The position numbers and the translations under genes were made by a program. A stretch of DNA of 34,381 nt, taken from positions 16,062,370 to 16,096,750 of the forward strand of contig NC_049994.1 of NCBI RefSeq assembly GCF_000003815.2, read 5' to 3'. Below the pieces are notes generated by a model, which saw only the letters and a list, made by a program, of their open reading frames with translations, did no database searches and had not been told where the DNA came from. Source of the DNA: Branchiostoma floridae. Lineage: Eukaryota > Chordata > Leptocardii > Amphioxiformes > Branchiostomatidae. Positions 9,280 through 18,501 of the stretch are shown one piece after another (within the stretch, counting starts at the first letter, position 1; each line of letters opens with the position of its first letter).

Positions 9280-12200
9280 ATTTAACTAAGCGCCAGCATA
9301 TATATGCAAATTAGACTAAAGCAATAGTCTGACGAAGGCTCATTGTAATTAGTTTAGCGCCGGATCAGCGGCAGCTGTAGTTGATCTGTAGATGATTTGT
9401 TGACGATCTTTCTAAGCAGTTACCACCCGTCTAGATCTGAATCATGTGTTATGCAAACATTTCAAATGTAAGAACAAGAGGGAACCGCGGTGGGCTGACT
9501 AGGAAACAGAAACATTGTAGAATCAAACCACTGGTTACAAATAGACTTGATGTATATGCAAATGACTATGTAAGTCGCAGATGTGTCGTAAACAATAGAG
9601 TACTTCGTAAGATAACAACAGTCCCCGCCACCCATGGCAGGTCAACACAACAGAACTTTAGGACTCTTCCATGCCTGTTCCTGTCTAATGTACGATCACT
9701 TGTTAGTAAGAAATGTGAGTTAGAGGCTACTCTGGCCTATCACTCTGCACAACTGGCATGTATCACCGAGACATGGACTGTACCTGAAATCCCTGACGAC
9801 GTTTTAGCCATCAATGGTTTTAGGCTGTTCAGAAAGGATAGGCTATATGGTAAAGGTGGGGGTGTTGCTCTTTACATAGTCGAAGACATACCTGTCAAAA
9901 GACTGTACGACCTCGAGATAGACGGAGTGGAGGTTATGTGGCTACAGGCTCGTCCAAAGTGGCTGCCGAGAACTGTTCCGATTCTTTTTGTGGGTATAGT
10001 GTATCATCCTCCATGCAACAATAACAAAGAGGGGGCTACTAAGATGGTTGAACATCTCATTACCTCCTGTGACTGTTTATATCGTAAACAACCACATGCT
10101 GGACTGTTGCTGTGTGGCGACTTCAACAATCTACCAATTCAGAAGCTTATCACAGTGCATCCTCACCTCAAGCAAGTGGTGACTCAGGCCACGCGGGGCT
10201 CGGCCACATTAGACTTGATTCTAACTAACTTAGCTAAATACTACTGTACACCCCGTACCCTTCCACCCATCGGTTCCAGCGACCACTCCTCTGTTCTTTT
10301 GCCACCTTGTGTAGAACATCCGACCAGAAGTAAACCAGTCAAGGTCATGCGAAGAGTGGCAACTACAGTAACGAAGTTGAACCTCGGTCTGGCCCTCGCC
10401 ATGACGGACTGGTCTCCTGTTTATGAAGCAGCCCTGGTCGAAGAGAAAGTCAAGACCTTCTACAGTTTGACCATGACCTTGGTGAATCAGCATCTTCCTG
10501 TAAAAGTGTCGGCGACAAGAGCCTGTGACAAGAAGTGGATGACCGAGGGCGTCAAACGCGCTATCAGGAAAAGGGCTGAGGAGTTCAAGCGGCATGGCAA
10601 ATCCGCTCGGTGGAAATCTCTCAGAAACAACGTTCAAACCAGCATCAGGCATGCCAAGAATTGGTACTACAGAAACTTCATACAAACCCTCAAACAGGAA
10701 AACCCACGTAAGTGGTGGGACTCTGTTAACCGCGAACTTGGCAGAGCTCAAGAGAGATCCAATAGTACCACCATTGAGGACGTGCCAGACCACGAGGTGG
10801 CCGAGGTTCTAAATCAGTACTTTTCCTCAGCGTGGTGTCCTGGAACGTCTTTGCACCTGTTCCCCCTGCAGTGTCCGACTCCATGCGTTGACTTGTGTTC
10901 GATTGGTGAGGTGAAGACTCTTCTTAAGGGCTTAAACCCTCACAAGGCAAGCGGCCCTGATGATCTCCCAACATGGACTCTCAAGCATTTCGCTGACGAC
11001 TTGGCGCCAGTCATCACCCACCTGTTTAACGCTTCGTATGAGGAGGGGGTTGTTCCTAGCATATGGAAGGCAGCAAACGTTGTCCCTGTGCCAAAATCTA
11101 AGGGTGCAGCTAACGCCAGTGAGATGAGGCCCGTGTCCCTCTTACCTGTAGCGGCCAAGCTCATGGAACGGTGTATTCTGAAAAGACTATTGCCCTCTAT
11201 TACACCTGCCATTAGAAACCAGTACGCTTACCTGAAGGGTTCTTCCACTGTCTTAGCGGCCATAAGGATGGTACACACGTGGCTGGCAGCCTTAGACTCA
11301 AGACGTCACGCTGCAGTCCTTGCTTTGTTCGCAGACATGAGCAAAGCATTTGATAGGGTGAACCATTCAATTCTCCTCCAACGAGTGAACGACGTGGTGA
11401 CCAATCCACGCATGGTAGCCTGGATACAGAACTATCTGCAGGGCCGTACCCAGAGAGTGGTTGCTAACGGTAAAGTCAGCGAGTGGAGAGTACTCACTTC
11501 GGGGGTACCTCAGGGAGGTGTACTGTCACCATACCTTTTCCTCCTGTTCATGAGTACTCGAGACGTAGTCTACAGCGACACTCTTGATGTCGGCTACGCG
11601 GACGACGTGGGTTTGTCCAGGTCTATCTCCCTGGAGAAGGATCGCGTGGATAACAGTATGAGAGAGGAAGCGCTACAGCTTGATTCCTGGGCGGAGTGCA
11701 ACGACATGCTGCTAAACGGCAAAAAAAGTCAGTCTCTGTTGATCTGCTTCAGCAGAAACATTCCACTTTTACCGCCACTCTCTCTCGGCGGTGAACCTGT
11801 TCCATTCTCAAGGGTCGCAAAGGGCCTCGGGTTCATCTTCGACTGCAAGCTGTCATGGCACGATCATGTACAATCCCTCGTTTCAAAAGCATCGAGCAGA
11901 CTGCACTATCTCAGACTACTGACTAAACAGGGGATGTGCGTGGCTGACCTGGTTCAGATTTACCTGTCACTTATTCGTAGCGTTCTTGAATACGGTCACG
12001 TTCTGCTGGTGGGTTGCAGCAAAGAACAATCGGACAGTATGGAACGTGTACAGAAACGGGCCCTCCGCATCACCTCTCTCGGGGGTAGGCGATCAGTTCC
12101 CAACTTACCTTCCTTAAAGGAAAGGAGAGAAGCTGCTGCAGTAAAGCTCTTTAAGGACATGTTAAGACCCGAACATCCACTGCACGATCTTGTGCCTCCT

Positions 12201-12514
12201 CAGAGACGCACAGTTACTGGCAGGCAACTGAGGAACATGAACGCGTTCACTCTCCCCAAGACAAGAACTGACAGAATGAAGCAGTCGTTCCTCCACACTG
12301 CAGTCAGACTTTATAATAACTCTGTTTCCTAGCATTACCATCAGCCTGTGAGTTCGGATCTATGCTTAGTGTTTGTTAATATATTATGTATTTTTGTTTG
12401 TTGACATTCTGTACGTATAAGTTTCTTTGTAACAAACCTACGCAATTCAGGGTTTACCATGTGTGTATTTCCCTGCCTATGTACGTTTGAGGAAGAAATA
12501 ATAAATAATAAATA
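9280..12514 (+). mobile_element. CR1/L2-like non-LTR retrotransposon
   Basis: The element comprises a 962-aa EN-RT ORF and a 3' UTR of about 180 bp, ending in a short A/T repeat of AATAAATA units (12496-12514). No LTRs flank it. The 5' limit is uncertain: I set it near 9280, where sequence upstream of the ORF stops looking featureless, and no ORF1 (gag-like) is visible within 2 kb upstream. The element is therefore either 5'-truncated, of an ORF2-only family, or has a decayed ORF1. Jockey-superclade elements of this type are known in lancelets. Confidence 0.85.
9444..12332 (+). CDS. Retrotransposon ORF2: APE endonuclease + reverse transcriptase
   Basis: An uninterrupted 962-codon frame from ATG at 9444. 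Residues about 75-290 are an APE-type endonuclease: FLSNVRSL, catalytic Glu in ITETW (about 109), KGGGVALYI, LLCGDFNN (about 222-229), and the terminal SDHSS (279-283). Residues about 484-770 are the reverse transcriptase: the KASGPDDLP entry motif, MRPVSLLP, motif A FADMSKAFD (Asp 631), SGVPQGGVLSP, and the catalytic YADD at 718-721. The C-terminus ends in the RTDRMKQSF...LYN tail usual for CR1-like proteins, without a zinc knuckle or RNase H. In this family the protein nicks target DNA and primes reverse transcription of its own RNA from the nick. All catalytic residues I can check are intact, so the copy may be young. The 75-residue N-terminal extension is not recognised. Confidence 0.93.
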   Translation: MCYANISNVRTRGNRGGLTRKQKHCRIKPLVTNRLDVYANDYVSRRCVVNNRVLRKITTVPATHGRSTQQNFRTLPCLFLSNVRSLVSKKCELEATLAYHSAQLACITETWTVPEIPDDVLAINGFRLFRKDRLYGKGGGVALYIVEDIPVKRLYDLEIDGVEVMWLQARPKWLPRTVPILFVGIVYHPPCNNNKEGATKMVEHLITSCDCLYRKQPHAGLLLCGDFNNLPIQKLITVHPHLKQVVTQATRGSATLDLILTNLAKYYCTPRTLPPIGSSDHSSVLLPPCVEHPTRSKPVKVMRRVATTVTKLNLGLALAMTDWSPVYEAALVEEKVKTFYSLTMTLVNQHLPVKVSATRACDKKWMTEGVKRAIRKRAEEFKRHGKSARWKSLRNNVQTSIRHAKNWYYRNFIQTLKQENPRKWWDSVNRELGRAQERSNSTTIEDVPDHEVAEVLNQYFSSAWCPGTSLHLFPLQCPTPCVDLCSIGEVKTLLKGLNPHKASGPDDLPTWTLKHFADDLAPVITHLFNASYEEGVVPSIWKAANVVPVPKSKGAANASEMRPVSLLPVAAKLMERCILKRLLPSITPAIRNQYAYLKGSSTVLAAIRMVHTWLAALDSRRHAAVLALFADMSKAFDRVNHSILLQRVNDVVTNPRMVAWIQNYLQGRTQRVVANGKVSEWRVLTSGVPQGGVLSPYLFLLFMSTRDVVYSDTLDVGYADDVGLSRSISLEKDRVDNSMREEALQLDSWAECNDMLLNGKKSQSLLICFSRNIPLLPPLSLGGEPVPFSRVAKGLGFIFDCKLSWHDHVQSLVSKASSRLHYLRLLTKQGMCVADLVQIYLSLIRSVLEYGHVLLVGCSKEQSDSMERVQKRALRITSLGGRRSVPNLPSLKERREAAAVKLFKDMLRPEHPLHDLVPPQRRTVTGRQLRNMNAFTLPKTRTDRMKQSFLHTAVRLYNNSVS

Positions 12515-12776
12515 GTCTTCAAGTAGATCCTGCGGTGCCATGCCTACGATAGTATCAAAGCTGACCAAGGAGTATAGCCAACCATAGGGAGTCAGACGGG
12601 CCTAGGCCGGCTTCACTTCTCTGCCATCTTTTGATACATGTACTATATTATGCTACCGTAGGATCTGCTTGGAGATTACTAAAGTTACACACTTGTTGAC
12701 GAAAAGGTCTAGGAAGAAATGTTTTGTATTTGAGGCAATAAGCATGGCAGTTCCCAGTCTGGCGTTTACTGAGACA
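12515..12776. other. Short spacer between LINE and GT pseudogene
   Basis: No ORF or RNA recognised. Confidence 0.4.
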
Positions 12777-13822
12777 TTAGCATTCCGATGTGAGAGCTTG
12801 CCAATACTCTCTCATTTCCTCCGGGTTACCAACCCCGAGTGTAACCATTAACCAATCAAACTTACAGGAGTTAATCTCCACTTTCCAGTGGCAGAAGCCT
12901 TTGTGATGGCGGGGAGCAATGCCCAGCTTCTCCAGACAGATCCCCATGTAAACGTCTTCCATGAACAAGTACTTTGTGGTCAGAGACGTCTCGTACAAAA
13001 GCCGCGGCATGTCGTTGGACATGACGTATGCAAAGCCCCAGACATACGGTGGAAACGTGTCGCCAGGAAACACGTCTTTCGGTACGTGCCAATCTTTCCA
13101 CGGACCGTTTGGGTCACGATCAGGCCGTTTTGCCGGTGACGACCCAACCCATCATCAATTCGCTCGCTTCAGATGCAGGCAACCCTTTCAATAATGTCAC
13201 CAAGCTGAGGATGTTCACAAAGGTATCTGATGACGTTTTCATGACGTATTTGGCATCGGGACAAAACTGTGAAGCCATTTCAAACCCATGATTGTTTTAA
13301 GGGTGCCGTTGCCAGGTGTGTCCAAGATGTTTTCTTGGATGATGTCTCTAAACATCTCGTTCTCGTCTTCAAGACTTTCTTGGATTTCTTTCTCATTGCT
13401 TACGCCGACTGCGAAGGCGGTTCTGATGCCGAACCCCGGGATGTTGGACTTGTTTCCCCAGGTGTCCCGGATGTTGGACTGGTCCCCCCCCTCGGTGTCC
13501 CGGATGTTGGACTGGTCACCCCAGGTGTCCCGGATGTTGGACTTGTCTCCCCAGGTGTCCCGGATAGCCTGTCTCTGTGCCTGGCTCTCGGGGGGCGTGG
13601 TCACAATGATGAGAAGGAAAACATCTTGCATTGCACACATGTGTGGATGGTTCATAGTGAAGATAAAAGGGTGTGGGTTTAGCACTGTTCCTCCCTCTTG
13701 CAGTTGCCAATCCCCGGGTGTGCTGTATTGAAGCGTGGAGAGTGTATAATACAGTATAGAGCGACCAGACCACAGATGACCAGCGCAGCAGGAGGAGCCC
13801 TGCTCATGCGATGTTTCCCCAT
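12777..13822 (-). pseudogene. GT31 beta-1,3-galactosyltransferase-like pseudogene (copy 1)
   Basis: Read on the minus strand from ATG at 13822: a type II signal anchor (MGKHRM then PPAALVICGLVALYCII), then the GT31 catalytic domain (NPHPFIF, VFLLIIVTTPP, AIRDTWGDKSN, EDVYMGICLEKLG, HHKGFCHW) ending TAA at 12777. Three reading-frame breaks interrupt it: near 13680-13690 between anchor and domain, near 13272-13282 (apparent 1-nt loss after GLKW), and near 13120-13130, where the frame of the first catalytic block is restored. The DxD metal-binding motif is replaced by S-S-D (KTSSDTFVN), and a fourfold in-frame repeat expands the TWG motif. Functional relatives transfer Gal (or GlcNAc) from UDP-sugar in the Golgi. 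I call it a pseudogene; assembly errors could explain the frameshifts but not the missing Asp. Confidence 0.8.
13441..13563 (-). repeat. Coding minisatellite in GT31 TWG motif
   Basis: Units at 13441-13470, 13471-13503, 13504-13533 and 13534-13563 (30, 33, 30, 30 bp) each encode I-R-D-T-W-G-(D/N)-(K/Q)-S-N on the minus strand. The 33-bp unit reads TEGG in place of TWG. All units are multiples of three, so the expansion keeps the frame. Homologues, including the copy at 21860-23308, have one such motif. Confidence 0.9.
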
Positions 13823-14026
13823 CTGGTATGCAGTCGCAAGCTGCTTCTGTTGGAGTCTGAAAATATATATCAAGTTTTTTTTACTGTTATCCAATTGTAC
13901 ACTTGTAACACTACGTGTAATAGTATTTATCTTTTGATATCTCATGCATTACAAATGAAGGCATGGAAGGAAAGTATCTGGAAGTTATTGATTAAAGTCT
14001 TATCAGTTTCATTACTGTCGTCATGA

Positions 14027-14226
14027 TTTTTTTTCTTCTTTCGTTTTGAGGCTACCAACTTCAACTTGCTGAAGACCTTTGTAGCCTATACTCATCTTTC
14101 ACTTGAGTGAAGAGAGGAAAGTCGTGTAAAGTGCCTTCCCCAAGGGCACAAGATCGGTAACACGGCGGGGTTCGAACTCAGGGCCTTCTGGACCTGAGTC
14201 AAACGTGCTGCCGATTGCGCCCGCTG
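14027..14226 (-). mobile_element. tRNA-derived SINE
   Basis: The minus strand starts with a tRNA-related head: GGCGCAATCGG box A-like at 14221-14211 and GAGTTCGAACC box B at 14179-14169. Next is an unrelated body containing GTGCCCTTGGGGAAGGCACT (about 14151-14132), and it ends in an A-rich tail at 14042-14027. Length of about 200 bp, internal Pol III boxes and the A-tail are the hallmarks of a SINE. The body motif resembles conserved central domains shared by animal SINEs; I do not name one. Confidence 0.75.
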
Positions 14227-14239
14227 TGGTTCAAGGTAG

Positions 14240-14615
14240 CAGAACAGTTTTCGGCCTATGGGGATTTCTATAGGACCACAAGGTGACTGACGCTGATAAA
14301 ATCATAGCAGGGTGCAGTTTTCAAGCACGACAAACTAATATGTTGAAGTCGAGGGTATAACCTACCAAAATAATTGAAAAACAGAAAAAGTTGTCGTTTT
14401 GATTTTTTTCAAAAACCTCTTTTAAATGGGGTCATGCGGGGTCATGCGGAACTGCAACCGACTCACAGGGGCAGGCAGATGTGAAGGTCACGCGCATTTA
14501 TATACCAAATGGACAAACATCAAAACCTTACTCATATCACCTGAAAGTCGACTCCTTATACTACCATATAGCAAAGCTCATCACCCGCTGTCTTTCAATT
14601 CTGAATAATAAACAA
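14240..14615. repeat. Dispersed repeat family, copy 1
   Basis: Matches 33160-33592 in order and orientation: GGGATTTCTATAG, the gACTGAC...GAT block, ACAAAATAATT-like stretch, GGGGTCATGCGGG, GCGGAACTGCA, AAGGTCACGC, CATTTATA, and the final TATAGC block. Divergence is moderate with small indels. No coding frame is shared, so this is a non-coding repeat of unknown class. Confidence 0.75.
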
Positions 14616-15781
14616 ACTACCGTACCGACGCGGTGATTTCAAAACGCGCTTGACTGCCGCCGACTCTGGCCGGCCGGCGGCCCGCTAAATTTGGCGGACA
14701 CTGCCGACCCAACGACGACGACAACAACCCACTTGATACTGCTGTCGTGAATAAGGACGGCGAGGAAGCCATACAGACGGCGAACAGCGAGAGAAAACGT
14801 AGCGGGAACTACCACCATACTCCGGAAGCAGGACCAAGATTGCGAAATTTGGTAGCGAAAACTTGGGAGGGTCACGTGAGCGAATCTCGAATCGGCCACG
14901 CATTCGTTTAAAAAGACGTTTCTGGAAGAAGTCGCCTGCCATGGAACGAGCAAGATTGCAAACTTTTCACACAAAAAACATCGCCAGACCATTGAAGGTT
15001 GCCGACCTCGATGCGGCAGAAATAAATCTTGTGAGAACTATGCGGCGCAGGGTCGGCGGCATTTTGAAAACTTGATTGTTGTTGTGTGGCGGCGGATTCT
15101 TGTAATGAGGGTTTGATTCCGAATTGTTCGTAGCTCATAAAAAAACACGCGCTTTGTCTGTGCGCTAAGATGACGCGGACATTTTCTAAGTCTTGTGTAA
15201 CATCGTAGCACAACGTGAATTTCGTAACTGTTTTGTTTATTTTATGGACAAACTTCTAAGAGAGTTAAAGTTAGATCGTGACCGTATATAACAAAACCAG
15301 AAATCGGTGCCGCGACATTAGAGGGAGGGGGCGGTGGTGAATTCGCGTCATGAAAAAGTCGCTACAATGAAAATTTAGCGCTCGACCAGTGGACGCTAAA
15401 AACGCTAAAATTAAGTTACCGCTATAAAATCAAGAATTACAGTAACAGACGTACGGGGGTCGCGGATAAATACTGTGGGCTGCGACCATAAGTGAAGTGA
15501 CAAATTTAAAGGAATCTGGCGTACCTTATAATGCCCAGTAGCTTTGTGTGAGTGTGGTATCGCGGAGTTGGCTCAGATCAAATCAGACAATCTAAAACAG
15601 TGCTTTTTCCTTATACAGGCAGCGGAATACCGACAATAGCTAGCTACAGTTTTTTTAAAGATCTCAAACTGAATGTTTGCGAGACGATGTCTTCAGTGCG
15701 CTTGCGACCTAATGAATGAAAAGATTTCTACGTACATTGGGCTATACAAAAAAAAAACTAAGGCGAATGGGGGATGGGTGA
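14616..15781. other. GC-richer spacer, no supported gene
   Basis: The part at about 14630-15070 is GC-rich with several CpG and a CACGTG E-box near 14873, so it could be a CpG-island-like promoter or non-coding exon. Short open frames exist on both strands (14863-15075 plus, 14639-14992 minus). I recognise no domain in either and do not call them. Confidence 0.4.
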
Positions 15782-15915
15782 ATTGGACACGGGGCGTCAA
15801 AAATCTGTATTGGACAAGGGGTGGGCAAAATGAATCTGTATTGGACGGGGTGGGTAAAATAAATTTGGATTGGACAGGGGGTGCATAAAATAAATCTGTA
15901 TTGGACTGGGGGTGA
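15782..15915. repeat. About 30-bp minisatellite, five copies
   Basis: ATTGGAC recurs at 15782, 15809, 15840, 15869 and 15900 (periods 27, 31, 29, 31), followed each time by a G-run and AAAAT(A/G)AATCTGT. The open frame across it is repeat-derived. Confidence 0.85.
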
Positions 15916-15959
15916 GTCAGAAGCTGGGTTTAGACCTCTTTCGCCCCCTTTTAAAGATA

Positions 15960-16342
15960 TGCTTTGGAACAGCCCATTGGCACACTTTGGAGCAACTTGC
16001 TTTGGAGCGGTCTGACCAGTTTTAGACCACGCCCATCTGTCACGACGACCATGTCACAACCTTTCCATAGCCATTCCTCATCTATTTCACGACAGTACCA
16101 CACTTATATATTATATTCTCTTGGCGAAATACTGTATATACCTATGTAATGTGAAAAACATGAAACCAAACTTTGCGCATTTTAAGAACATGGTAAATAA
16201 TAGTATAGAAATAGCTTTGTAAGGTGATATAGTCTAATCACAACTACTTTTATGTATTATAATGTCATGTGATTGCTATGTGAATGTATTGTTATGTAAA
16301 TGTAAATAAAGGTTGAAAAAAAAATTAAAAAAAAATCTATTT
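15960..16342 (+). mobile_element. Probable retroposed 3' end with poly-A tail
   Basis: The sequence closes with TGTAAATAAAGGTTG followed by an A-rich tail (16315-16336), i.e. AATAAA then poly-A on genomic DNA, the mark of a reverse-transcribed polyadenylated RNA. The body has no domain I recognise; the 61-codon frame at 15964-16149 is not assigned. It could be a LINE 3' end, a processed transcript, or a genuine 3' UTR with an A-rich flank. Confidence 0.4.
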
Positions 16343-16591
16343 CATGACTTGCCCCCAACCAAGCAGAGCCGCAGGGGTATTAAAAAAAGATTAAAACAGA
16401 AACATTTTAAGATGTATTTACCCCTTCTTGCTTGTTAAAGAGTCTTAATGTCAAGAAAATAACTTTAAAAGCCCACTCCCAACTTCTGTTATGGATACTA
16501 GTAATCACGTATCCTATTATCATCTTACCATGCTAACTGATCTATTCACATCGCTTCATGTATATCTATCATTATTTTTTTGTAACCTAAG

Positions 16592-16690
16592 TTGTCTGTA
16601 TGTCTGTCTGTGTGTCTTTGTTTATGTTTGTGTGTGTATAAATATGTTTGTGTATGGGTCAATTTGTGTGTGTGAGTTTGTGTCTGTGTG
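16592..16690. repeat. TG-rich low-complexity sequence
   Basis: Imperfect (TGTC/TGTT/TG)n run. It borders the left side of the transposon-end fragment that starts near 16690. Confidence 0.8.
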
Positions 16691-16807
16691 ACCAGATTTT
16701 ATAATGAAGGCAACTTTCGCTTTTGGCCAAATTTGTTTTATTCGCGCGCTCGCATCAGTTTTAAAGTTACAAGAGGATGTCATTCATATAATCAAATCAA
16801 CGTGGCC
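16690..16807 (+). mobile_element. Solo end fragment of the Harbinger-like family
   Basis: Homologous to the right end of the element at 28125-28584: GAAGGCAACTTT, TTGGCCAAA, TTATTCGC-GCTCGCATCAGTTTT, GAGGATGTCAT, then CATATAATCAAATCAACGTGG to terminal GGCC at 16804-16807. Only one terminus is present and no partner inverted repeat is nearby, so it is a truncated copy. Confidence 0.7.
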
Positions 16808-16827
16808 CAATATTTGCCAAAAAAAAA

Positions 16828-16912
16828 CATTACCAGGCATGCTTGGTATTTACCGCTATAGTTAAATCCCGATTTCTGTGCAATTAATTAATTTGGTTCC
16901 AGAACCGTTTAT
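16828..16912. repeat. Decayed duplicate of GT 3' flank
   Basis: Matches 17126-17207: ACCAGGCAT...GGTATT, TAAATCCCGATTT, AATTAATTTGGTTCCAGAAC, GTTTA. It thus copies sequence immediately downstream of a GT31 stop codon, without the coding end. Confidence 0.65.
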
Positions 16913-17185
16913 CACTATAAATGTTGCAAAAATCTATAAATGTGGCAAAAACAAGCCTTTAGACCACCGAGACCAAGGTTATATCTGCTCGAAGACTTCG
17001 TTCCAGAACTTGCCAAAAAGCAAACAGTACCAGTGAGCAAGATGTGCTGTAAGATATCGAAAATTTGGAGGCATGTACCTTGCCTTTAAAAACTGTCACA
17101 GTTGGAAGAAAATTTGTAGTACACATTATCAGGCATACCCGGTATTCGCCACTGTTGGTAAATCCCGATTTTCGTGCAGTTAATT

Positions 17186-17271
17186 AATTTGGTTCCAGAA
17201 CTGTTTAACACTTCGACGTGATGGCCTTCCAGAAGCTTCTCATTTTCTCCGGCGAGTCGGCCCATTTCTCC
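17186..17271 (-). pseudogene. Duplicated 3' terminus of GT31 copy 2
   Basis: The minus strand reads KWADSPEKMRSFWKAITSKC then TAA at 17205-17207, almost the same as the end of the copy 2 CDS (17458-17522), including downstream GGTTCCAGAA. Homology stops abruptly at about 17271, right after the Trp-Ala-Asp block. It is an orphan last segment of about 20 codons, made by a local duplication. Confidence 0.85.
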
Positions 17272-17457
17272 AAATGCCAACTGTTAAACCTCAAAGCAAA
17301 TACAAGAAACATAATGCAAGAAACGACAAACTAACTTCGAAATGCCACTTCCAACTTCTATAATCAGTAAAAAGTCCCATATCCGATGATTAATCTAATC
17401 TATGATGGAGGCTTATGTGAATCATAAAAGCCTTATTAATCTAGTTCCAGAAACTGT

Positions 17458-18148
17458 TTAACACTTCGACGTGATGGCCTTCCAGAAGGTCCTCATTTTC
17501 TCCGGCGAGTCGGCCCATTTCGTCGCGATCAGCCAGTTGTAGTGACACGAGTCTATCTCCACGTCCCAGTGACAGAACCCCCCGTGATGGCGCGGAGCGA
17601 TACCCAGCTTCTCAAGACAAATCCCGACGTAGATATCGTCCATGAACAAGTACTTTGTGCCCAGAGACGTCTCGTATAAAAGCCGTGGCATATCGTTAGA
17701 CATGACGTAGGCGAAACCGCCCGCGTAGGCAGGATACGTGTCCCGGGGAAAGTCGTCCATGGAGACGTACCATTGACTGTCCTCCCCCTCCGGGTCACGA
17801 ACTGGGACCGAGTCGTTGTAAACCCAACCCAGCAGTAAGCTCCTAGCGCTGGCTCCACGCAGTCGCTTCAGGTAGTGAACCAAGCTAAAGATGTTCACGA
17901 ACGTGTTCGACTCTGTTTTCAATACGTATTTCGCATTGGGGCAAAACGTGAAGGCCCATTTGAAAACCATGACTTGTTTGAGGGTGACGCTACGCGGAGA
18001 GTCGGCAAAGTTTTCCTGAACAATGTCTCCAAAGGTCTCATTCTCGTTTGCAAGAGTTTGCTGGATTCTAGCATCATCGCCTACCCCAACTGCGAATACC
18101 GTTCTGATGCCGACCCCCTGGATGTTGGACTCCCTCCCCCATGTTTCA
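17458..18148 (-). CDS. GT31 beta-1,3-galactosyltransferase-like, copy 2 (5' end in gap)
   Basis: From the gap edge to TAA at 17458-17460 the minus strand has 229 uninterrupted codons. They begin at ETWGRESNI (the R-x-TWG motif) and cover the rest of a GT31 catalytic domain: VFAVGV, VFKWAFTFCPNAKYV, GGFAYVMSNDMPRLLYETS, DDIYVGICLEKLG, HHGGFCHW, SFxKAITSKC-type end. The family's DxD, normally D-x-D before FVN, reads E-S-N here (KTESNTFVN), so UDP-sugar/metal binding should be impaired. Otherwise the frame is clean and conserved structural residues remain, which suggests either a recent loss or a retained non-catalytic role. It is closer to copy 1 than to the gene at 21860-23308. Signal anchor and stem are not seen: they fall in the assembly gap. 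Confidence 0.8.
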
Positions 18149-18501
18149 NNNNNNNNNNNNNNNNNNNNNNNNNNNNNNNNNNNNNNNNNNNNNNNNNNNN
18201 NNNNNNNNNNNNNNNNNNNNNNNNNNNNNNNNNNNNNNNNNNNNNNNNNNNNNNNNNNNNNNNNNNNNNNNNNNNNNNNNNNNNNNNNNNNNNNNNNNNN
18301 NNNNNNNNNNNNNNNNNNNNNNNNNNNNNNNNNNNNNNNNNNNNNNNNNNNNNNNNNNNNNNNNNNNNNNNNNNNNNNNNNNNNNNNNNNNNNNNNNNNN
18401 NNNNNNNNNNNNNNNNNNNNNNNNNNNNNNNNNNNNNNNNNNNNNNNNNNNNNNNNNNNNNNNNNNNNNNNNNNNNNNNNNNNNNNNNNNNNNNNNNNNN
18501 N
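18149..18501. other. Assembly gap (353 N)
   Basis: Run of N. It truncates GT31 copy 2 immediately upstream of its TWG motif. The three open frames reported through it are artefacts. Confidence 0.99.

Noticed and set aside
10230-10793. 187-codon minus-strand frame
   Set aside because: Shadow of the retrotransposon ORF.
14863-15075. 70-codon basic frame in a GC-rich patch
   Set aside because: No domain, no splice context, and a competing frame on the other strand.
17086-17280. 64-codon minus-strand frame starting MAFGEMG
   Set aside because: Wrong frame over the duplicated GT31 terminus; the true frame there ends KAITSKC.
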